From positions 3,038,001-3,102,000 of the forward strand of contig NC_092631.1 in NCBI RefSeq assembly GCF_039555335.1: a DNA stretch of 64,000 nt. The letters are read 5' to 3'. The notes under the pieces were generated by a model, which saw nothing but the letters and a program-made list of their open reading frames with translations, made no database searches and was not told where the DNA came from. Within the stretch, counting starts at the first letter, position 1. Each line of letters begins with the position of its first letter. Origin of the DNA: Amphiura filiformis (taxonomy: Eukaryota; Echinodermata; Ophiuroidea; Amphilepidida; Amphiuridae). This document shows, piece by piece, positions 1 to 9,900 of this stretch. Both the position numbers and the translations under genes were made by a program.

Positions 1-102
1 GAAAGAATGGCTTTAGCCTGTTGGGAGTACAAAATGAGAAGCATAGATAAATTTACTGAGAGCTGGTGATAAATTTCTAAGCTTTGAATATATTGCTGTT
101 AA

Positions 103-462
103 GGGGGTACTACACCCCTCGATAAATTTGTGTCTATTTTTGCATTTTTCTCAAAAACTAATAACACAGTGGTAACAAAAGTTATGTATATTATAGGGGC
201 AAGGAATCCAATTACTATACTGGAATTTCAGTGACTCAAGACAAGCGGTTTGTTATTTATGATAAGAAAAGAGGTACCGCTAGGATGTACCTCATTTCCT
301 ATCATATAAACTGAACCGTTTGTCTTGAGTCACTGAAATTTCAGTGTAGTAATTATATTCCTTGCCCCAATAATATACATAAATTTTGTTACCGGTGTGT
401 TATTATTTTTTGAGAAAAATGCAAAAATAGTCACAAATTTACCACAGGGGTGTAGTACCACC
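103..462. mobile_element. Palindromic MITE with TTAA target duplication (piggyBac-like)
   Basis: A 360-bp element whose two halves are inverted copies of each other. It starts GGGGGTACTACACCCC, ends with the near-complement, and is flanked by TTAA on both sides (99-102, 463-466). A TTAA duplication is the hallmark of piggyBac-type transposition. It has no coding capacity. Lies in RPLP0 intron 8. Confidence 0.75.
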
Positions 463-797
463 TTAAAAACAATAGAAAATATAATTATTAAGCATTACAA
501 TGATACAGTCCAACCTTTTCCACATTTTCAATGTTTTTTATTACTTTTTTCAAAGATAACTTTCCAGACTTAATTTTTTATCATAATACATCTTCCTACA
601 AACAAACTACATGATATTTTACTAAGATCCCACCCAATTTGTCAGATTTCCCAAAGTCCCATCAATTATTTTGATTTTCACATTTTGATTTTCAATTTTA
701 ATTGCTATCTATTTTTGTATTAATGTGTTGTTTTATTTAAACATCCCAACAAAATTTCATTTTTTGGTACTATATAATGTTGGTATTGTTGCCGTAC

Positions 798-938
798 CTG
801 CTCAGCTTCCTTGAAGTCAATCTCGGTTGCTACAGCTATGGCGAGGACATTCTTGAATCCATTCATGATGGAATGAGGCACACTAGCGGATGTTGGGTAG
901 CCAATTTGAAGACTCACACTAGCAAGGTTACGAATAGC
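798..938 (-). CDS. RPLP0: RPLP0 coding exon 8 (residues 218-264)
   Basis: 141 nt, 47 codons, with acceptor CTCTTTCAG and donor GTACGG. Encodes [20 protein letters not shown] and the helix region ending EIDFKEAEQ, which in the family contributes to the P1/P2-binding helices. The following exon(s) for the hinge and acidic C-terminus are not in positions 1-797, so the gene continues past the left edge. Confidence 0.97.
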
Positions 939-3900
939 CTGAAAGAGAAAAGTAAAAAATACATGGTTAACTGTGTAATAGGCTACCGGTAGTTCCAGAC
1001 TTGTAACGAGTCATGACTCGAGACTCGACTTTTCAAAAATGAAATGACTCGACTCGGATTTTCAAATTTTCCCCATAGAGATTGTACAGTGACTCGAGTC
1101 ATTTGACTCGACTCGACTCGAGATATTGCAAGAAATGACTCGACTCGACCATGAAATGATGTGACTCGTTACAACCGGTCCGGTACCAATTATTATCTAT
1201 GATAGAGGACCAGAAACAAAGTTTTTTGCTTGATGAACAACAAAATACATAATAATCCACATCCACAGCCTATTTCACCATTTCCGAAATTGTTTAAGGG
1301 GTACTACACCCTGAATAAATGTGTGTCTATTTTGCATTTTTCTCAAAACTAATAACACACTGGTAACAAAAGTTATGTATATTATAGGGGCAAGGAATCC
1401 AATTACTACACTGGAATTTCAGTGACTCAAGACAAGCGGTTTGTTATTTATGATAAGAAATAAGGTACCGCTAGGATGTACCTCATTTCCTATCATATAT
1501 ACTGAACCGCTAGTCGTGAGTCACTGAAATTTCAGTGTAGTAATTGGATTCCTTGCCCCAATAATATACATAACTTTTGTTTCCAGTGTGTTATTATTTT
1601 TTGAGAAAAATGCAATAATAGTCACAAATTTACCACAGGGTGTAGTACCCCCCCTTATGGACATCGTTTGTTGTCTTTAATGGACTGGGCCATCATCCAA
1701 GGATGCTACTTTTCTGATTCGGAAAACCATATTCATACAAAATACATCTTAAAAGATGATATACATGTAGAGAATTAACTTGGTGCTGTAAAAACCCATG
1801 TCCTTCCCAATGCTTCTGAGCATGAAAATTAACTAAAGGGATTAAGAAAACTTCCTTTCAAGATCATTCACAATTCACATCGCAATTAGGCTGGGTAAAA
1901 GTCAGACCGGTATAAAAAGGTAGCCGGATGGAAGAAGTGTACAGATGAGGTGACATGAGACGTCATATTACAGTTAGTCAGCACTTCTCTTCTCGTTCAA
2001 TACAGATGTGAGGTGTGGGTCCCCTTGAGATGGTTCAGACAGCCCATTAAAGGCAAGTTTATGCGCAGCACCAATGTCAGCACTACTGGGTTCTGCCATT
2101 TCTGGCAATAGCACTGGAAACACACTGGTCTGGCAAATTCAATCTTTCATCACCACCATCACAAGGTCCTCTTTACTACAACAAGACAGTTATGTGGACA
2201 AAGTTTTTGGATCACATTTTTGCTTAATTTTTACACCAAATTTGGGGACTTTGTCACCTGCGGATACTGTATACTTACTTCCATAACCGTTTTCAACAGA
2301 TCCGCATCTGTGATGTCCAAGATAGATGGCTCAAAGACGGTGCCTTGGTCAAACACTGCAAAATAAATGAGCAACATTCACACAAAAATTAACTGGAGGA
2401 CCTACGAATGAGTTGCATTAATATATCAAGCGATAATGACCAGATGTACTGCCACTATTTCCTGCACTTTGGTTGCGAGGTTTGAATGAAAAAAGTTACA
2501 GGATTGTTACAGGATTGTAACAGGGTAATGGGGCAAGTGCTCGTTTTAACACAATCTTGAGCAGAAGTGCAGTGGCAGTCATCTGTGTTCGGGCCCAGGG
2601 GTTCAGATTGATGGAGCCATGGACATTTTCAATGGGTATTTTCAAACTTTCTGATTACGATTCTACATCAATGTTATTTTGACCCTCTTCTCATTCAATA
2701 CAGATGGGGATGGAGTTGGTCACCTTTAAAATGTTATTTTATTTTGTCTGTCGCATCACATACTGATCTATTTGACACAACACAATCGTTTCACATACAG
2801 AGCTATAAGTTAACTAGCATGTTACAAAATAATACTCGGAGGATTGCTCAAGTAAATTTCCTCCACAGGGTATTTACGAGGAAGACACTTGAAAGTTGGT
2901 AATGGTACTGTATTAAACAGATCTGCATGTGATGAGACCGACAATGTATGTGAATACATTACATTGTGTAGTTTGAAACCCAAGCAAGTTCTAGTTGTCA
3001 GATCCGCATCACCAATGTAAACATGATTGCCTTAGACGTTTGCTTACATTCTTTTTTTTAATATCTTGATGATCATCGAGGATGATTGAGATGGTTCAGA
3101 CAGCCCATTAAAGGCAAGTTTATGCGCAGCACCAATGTCAGCACTACTGGGTTCTGCCATTTCTGGCAATAGCACTGGAAACACACTGGTCTGGCAAATT
3201 CAATCTTTCATCACCACCATCACAAGGTCCTCTTTACTACAACAAGACAGTTATGTGGACGTAATTCTCGGATCACAAATTTGCATAATTTCCAACACTA
3301 TAACATTTTTCACACCGTGCAAGAGCTTCCTCCCGTCAATGAAACTGACTGTCAAAAACGTTGCATTTCTGACAGATCAAACTCAACCAAGTGTAGAATA
3401 CTACTCACCTTGAAGGATTTTGAGACCGTATGAGAAGGGGGAGATTTTCAACATGTTAAGGAGCGTCGCTTCTGAGGCACCTACTTTCTCATTCAACTTG
3501 ATCAAATGCACTTTGTTCTGTTTGAAGACAAAAGATACAAATATTAAGCGTAATATGAAAATACAGGTTCGCTTGGTAACTCGCTTCAGAATGGCTTCAA
3601 GCATTCAAAAGCATATGACAAGTAAACTATGCACAACTTGCACAAAATTAAACCAATAACGCTACACAATGTTCTAACTAAGCAGCCGGTCGCAACGGTC
3701 CAAGCATCTGCAAAGTGTACGCATGTGTCCGAGAATTAATTATGGCAATGGTAAACTGCGCAATAAGTTGATGTATTGAACATGAATCAATCAAGAGAAT
3801 AATAACAATTAAGCAGACGAGCTTACCAAGATTTCAATGGTGCCTCTGGCAATCTTAGTTGGAATAGACAGAGCCTGGAAGAAGGACGTCTTCTCTGGAC

Positions 3901-6900
3901 CAAGACCAGTGTTCTGAGCTTCAATGAACACATCAACAGGGGCGATGGCACCGGCCTTAGCAGGAGCAGCAACCTGACAAAACACGATGTTTGAAATTAA
4001 TCAACTTGAAACGTGGTACGGTAACAACAGAAAATGTGAACTTTTTAAAAAACATGTATTGCAAAATGATGCAGTGATTTTGACGTGGGTGGTGCCACCA
4101 AAAACAATTGACATCTTATTTAATTTGCTTTGCTGTGTACCTTGTACTCCATTAAAGGAAATCTGTACCATAAACTGATCAATGGCTAATATAGTTATAT
4201 ACCCTAAATTAAACATACCAGACGGTCTATATGAATTTCGGAATATTCCTAACAAAGAAAAAGCACTTTTAATCCTTCGTTTCTGCGATTCAGGTAAGCC
4301 TCCATGATAGCTGCTTGCTAATCCTTTCTGCCACAAGCGGTATAGTGTAACCTTTCACACAGACCATGGCGGCGTAGTTGTAGGTTGCTATGGCATTCGC
4401 GACCCCACAGCTTAATTTTGGTTTTAGTGCTGTTTTTACTTTTCGTTCTCAAAAGACATTGTTGATCATAAATATTACTTAAAATACATTTTTTATGTTC
4501 TTCTGTAGTTTTATGGGTAAAAATTGTCGCGTTTTCTTTTGAACGAATGTTGAATCTGAACTTTGGTAGTATTCGCTTTGTGTCACCAAAGTTCACGAGG
4601 GAGAGGCTAAATCGGGGTACCGTTACAGCGTAATAAAATACATCGGGTATCAATATGGCTGCCACCATGGATTACAAACTGATCGCTGATTGTCGTAAGG
4701 AATTAAGAATTTCTCCTTTATTTGGACGTATATAAGCTTGGGACTTTTACTGTTTGTCGTTTTTATTATTACTGCAACTATATAGCCATTGATTAGTTTA
4801 TGGTACAGATTTCCTTTAAGGAGTTGTTAATCTTGAATAAAGTTTATTGTTAGATATACAGTAACCATACAGATTATACACTTAGGGATTTTTTCTTACA
4901 TTCTAGCTCAAGTTCCCTGCACACGATGTATAATACACGATACATCATAGACCCCAGTGGTGATATTAGCTGCATTTTGGGTTATCCAACTGGTTTGGCA
5001 CACAATGCAAGGTCCGTTCGTCATTTAAAAGAACGAGAGTAACTATTGCTCCGCTCATCGATAGGTCTTCACCATGAATGGGAGTAAATTTTATAATTTC
5101 TATCTATCATTTCTTATTGATTTGACTTGCTCATTTGTCTGAACAATTCACCTAAAAGCTTTTCTTGAGGGCAATTAGGGAAGCTTTCAAATACTCTCTA
5201 CACCATTTCAAAAGATTAGATCATCCGGGGGGGAATATCAACTTACCCTGTTTTCAAGGATCATGCCTCTGACGTCAGTCAGCTCTTCTTTGGTGAACAC
5301 AAAACCAACATTACCCTTGATGTGAGGCAACAACCTGAGGTGTAAAGTAAGTAAATACAGAGTGAGAAGTTTCATCTGATCTAATCAAGCGAGCCTACAC
5401 ATGATCACATCAAAATGCTAAAAAGCAGCACATATCAACTTACATGCCGTGTCTGTTTGTCTGCAATAAGCATGCGCAGGGTCAGAATTTCAGGGAGAAT
5501 CCGAGAATCGATTCTTGCCAACAGATTTGCGTGAATCAAAGTTGATTCTCGCAAACTTTTGTACTTTACCCAGAAGTTGATTGGCAAGAATCAAGATTGA
5601 TTGAGACAATGTAGCAGCCAACAAGTGCATCCTTTTGTACAGATTTGCATGTTCGAAATCAATTAACTTTGCTCAAACTTAAGTTTATAGCCCTTAAAGT
5701 TTACACAGGGAAAATGTAATTTCCGAAATGCTCAAAGTGTTGTGAAAATCAAGCACAAATTCGGCAAGAATTCCTCTTGTCGTATGGATTAGATAAACAA
5801 GTATTATCTAAGTCAATCTACATTGCAATCAAAGTTTTTCTGGTACCGTACCTCTAAGTTTGTGTTTTAACATACACAAAAATGTATGACATTTGAATTT
5901 TGCCAAGTTGACCAGTGGTTCAGACTGCCTCAAATGAGGCCATTGTTTGTACACACAACCAATATTAATGCTACTGGGTTCTGCCATTTCTGGCAATAGC
6001 ATTGTTACAATATTGGAATCACACATAAAATTCTTCTTCATAACCACTGAACTTGAGGATCATCCATAAAGTTGACTCAACTATTGTTGATTTTGAGATT
6101 ATAGTGCCGGTTCTCAATTTCTTTTGAACAACAATATTTTGTAATTGTACCTAGATGCTTATTCGCCAGCGAAGTGATTACACAACTCCCTGGTAACTGG
6201 ATCATGCCCCTTTTGGAATTGATAGTACATGCCATAGACTGTGTTGCGATCATTGTGCAGAACTCAAAAGCGTGATCCAGTTGACATAGTGATAATCGGA
6301 TTACACGTAACACTTCGCTGGCGAATTGTAATTGGTGATTCAGTAACACATGCATCCAAACTTAATCCCACTATTTGGTCATTGTTTTTTTCATCTGAAA
6401 TTTGTTTCAATTAAGTTGCATGCAAGTTATTCTTTTAAAATAAATTCTTACTTTTCAAGATGAGGGTTGCTGTCCAGATGTCCACGGATGGCCTTGCGCA
6501 TCATGGTGTTCTTACCCATCAGCAGAGCTGAAGTAAATGAACAGAAAGAGACCATCAGATATCAAATATAAACTATAGTAACTTTTACTGGAACTCGAAG
6601 TATGGCCAGTCACTGGTCACATCAAGGCACTGTACTGTTGTGACCTGTACGTGATAAGTTCTTCCTAGGATTGGGGAACACAATATTTTCCAATTATTCA
6701 TAGACCTCTTAGGCTAATGAAAGTCAATTCCCAGTTTCCCGTTACATAATTTTTCATGACTGTGTAGGTGACCATTTCATTATTCATGATTTTATACCAT
6801 TTCATTACTGCATCTGTTACAGGTGTAAACCAATAAATACCCATGTATACATGTGATAAATCACAGTGTGTAGTTTACAGATGTAGTTTACAACCACATA

Positions 6901-9900
6901 AAGGTGATTGTACAACTATTATCAAAAGTTTCACAATATTTTTTACGGGATGAGATCAGAGCAGATCAAAAAGTGCGGGACAGAGAATTGAGTAGGTATT
7001 CATTATTAATTCATTATTAACCATATACCATGCTCCTACTGCAAAGAAAATCCCTGAAAATCAACAGAAAGAGATTTATGATATATTTAAAACCACAATT
7101 ATTTATTTGTGTGTTAAAGTTTGTTAGAAATCAACATTTTATTCAAAATAATGAAATATTTGGCCAGCAAATTGTTTTGAGCGGAGTAGGATAACGGGAA
7201 ACTGGGAATCGACTTTCATTAGCCTTATGATAGGCACCGGAGTTTTGCGCGGTTCGCGCAAAAGCGCACATTTTCGCGCATTTGGGTGTCCAAAGCGCAT
7301 TTTGGGTTCCATCGAGAATGTTCACGATTTTGACCCATCGATAAGCTTAAAGTTAAAACTTACGATTTTATGCCCCAAATCGGCAGCATTTACAAGAAAA
7401 TTCACGCAATATTGGTTCTAACTTCACTTATGTACATCAAAATACAAATAACGATCATTAAACCAAGCATAATGTGGGGAAATTTACCCTTGCTTTCGAC
7501 ATTTCGATCGACGATTTGTGATGGTCGCCATCTTTATTTTTTATTTTTTCCAGAAACTGAAATGAACCGGAAATGAACCGAAGTCGGTCGTAATTGATTG
7601 ACATGCCATCGTTTTACCGATGTTTTTCGTGTTTTGCATTGATAACAGGGGATCACGCATTTTAGCGCATTTTGACCTATTTTTTGGCGCATTTTCGCGC
7701 ATTTTGAAAAGTGGCCAGCGCATTTTGCTGTTTTAAATCGTGCAAAACTCCGGTGCCTACCTTATGAACACCCATTACAAAATTAAATATTAATATTTGA
7801 ATCACATGTTTGAACATTTTACAGATCAAATTGGAAATTTTCACCCAAGTATTTCATACTCTACTGGACTACTAAATATTCAGGAACTGATACTTAACAA
7901 AAAGTGAATTACAATAAATGTTTGGCAGGTTGCTCATTTTACTTTGAACAAGCATTATTTATAAACAAAATCATAGCTGGCTATTGGACCTACCTAAATT
8001 ATAACCCATCTCTTTTGTGGTTCAGACAGCCTTACAAAGGCAATATATTGCACATGACCAATGTCAACACTACTGGGTTCTGCCATTTCTGGCAATAGCA
8101 TAAATTTGTAATACACTGAAATCGCACACATCAATTATCATCATCACCACTAACTAGTGCCATAGCTGACAAGAATGTATGAAGCAGAGCGGGATTAGAA
8201 ACCGCAAATCAATTCTTAGTCCCATAAACTATTGTCAACAGATTTGGTCGATTCAAAGTCAAAGTCTCCAATATTGATATGTTTTTAATGCCGCCTAGTT
8301 CAGGGAAAATAAAACAAAATTCATTCAAATGAGACTTTTGTTGAAAATCTGATGCAGGATTGCAGGTACTAATGCTTCCGTCAATTGCAAGCCCGGCTAC
8401 CGGGGACCCGGGCACTGTAGAAACAATACCCGGGTCTGTCACCCTGAAATTACCATAGGCACCGGAGTTTCGCGCGATCGCGCAAAAAATCACGATTTTG
8501 GGGGTCCATCGCGATTTTGGTGGTCCATCGTGAATTTTGAGAATTTTGCCAAACACACTACTTTTCAATGTAAATTCACCAATAATAACCTTTTACAACA
8601 TAACATGCTTCCCGTTAGTAAAAGGCCATTGCGTCCAGATAATAAAGGCCCCAAAATTTTGACCCACCTGCTGAGAATTGAAGTAAATTCTGCAATATTT
8701 GTAAATGCAACGTCAAGAAATCGTGCACTTTTTGCATGCTTTCCGAACGATCGCTGGCTTGATGGTGGGGAAGTCCCGATTGATTTGTTTACAACCAAGC
8801 ACGTGCCGCTAACGTTTATTTAATTATTTATCACAACCTGACAATATTCAATTTTTAATATTTTAAGTTTATTTTCTCATAAATAATCTAGGTTTCCTTT
8901 ATTAGTATTATTGTTACGATGAATAAAAGCAATTTTAAAGACAAAATCCAAATGATAACCCCTTTTTCGTATTATTTGTGGTAGCGCGTGTTTTAGTTTT
9001 TGTAGCATCAACTACACGTTAATTTAAAAAAAGGAATGCGGAAGTGAAAGTACGAACGAAAATTGCTCAAGATTGACAGACTTTGCTCATGTTTTTGCAC
9101 CTGTTTTTGACCACGTTTCGGACCAAAACTGACACAGAAATGAGAAAAATTATCATAGCGAACGGAGATGGAATATCACGGCGAAAATGCACTTTTTTTT
9201 TTTTTTTTAACAATCAACATTTGATGAGGTGTAGACCCGGGATACGTGTGTATCGTCATAATCGTGAATTTAAATACTGGAAACGCATTTTCGCGCTTTT
9301 TGACTTGAATTTTCGCGCATTTTCGCGCTTTATAAAAAACCGGCCGCGCATTTTGCCGTTTTAAATCGTGCAAAACTCCGGTGCCTAAATTACCAGAAAG
9401 TATGTCCCCGGTACCCAGGACTGTACCCGGGATGTACAATCAGTCGTCCTGGTAGCGGGGCCATGAAAATACTTAAATTTTGGATTTGCTGATTAAAAAC
9501 ATCGAAAATTAATACAGCACTTTGAAACCCGGCTGGCATGGGCGGGGACAGTACCGGGGTTTCACCCACAATTTCTGCCCTGGTACCCGGGGCATAGCCC
9601 GGATTATTACAATTGCCTTTGGTAATCTCCCCCACGTCCCCGCTGTGCCGGGTCCCTGGTAGCCGGGCTTGCAATTGACGGAAGCATAACTGACTTGACT
9701 TGGCTAATAAAGTTTACTCAGCTTATATAACTGGCAAAAATTATTCAGGAAACTGATTTACGCCCTGGTTAAGATGTGCCAGTTTGCATTTAAGCAATGA
9801 GCCAAGTGCATGCAAGCCGTTAATCAATTAATTTTCGCGTAATTATAAGCAGAACTATAAAATGCTTACTTCCATGGCCACGAAGAGCCATTCTGATGGA

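Larger units (their letters stand above)
2025..3260. repeat. 175-bp identical direct repeat around two snoRNA-like copies
   Basis: Bases 2025-2199 and 3086-3260 are identical (offset 1061), extending about 40 bp past the RNA on its 5' side and only a few bases on its 3' side. This means a recent duplication or gene conversion between introns 6 and 7. Similarity fades beyond these limits. Confidence 0.9.

Noticed and set aside
2029..2160. H/ACA snoRNA interpretation of the intronic RNA
   Set aside because: Two hairpins are present, but no ACA lies 3 nt from the end and no clear H box is at the hinge on the minus strand. The paired ends with C and D boxes fit better.
2074..3413. Two plus-strand frames with an identical 42-residue start
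   Set aside because: The identity is explained by the duplicated RNA gene on the opposite strand; not protein-coding.
4318..4668. 116-codon minus-strand open frame inside RPLP0 intron 4
   Set aside because: It lies within a TTAA-flanked inverted-repeat element, matches no family I know, and lacks splice or start support. Not called as a gene.
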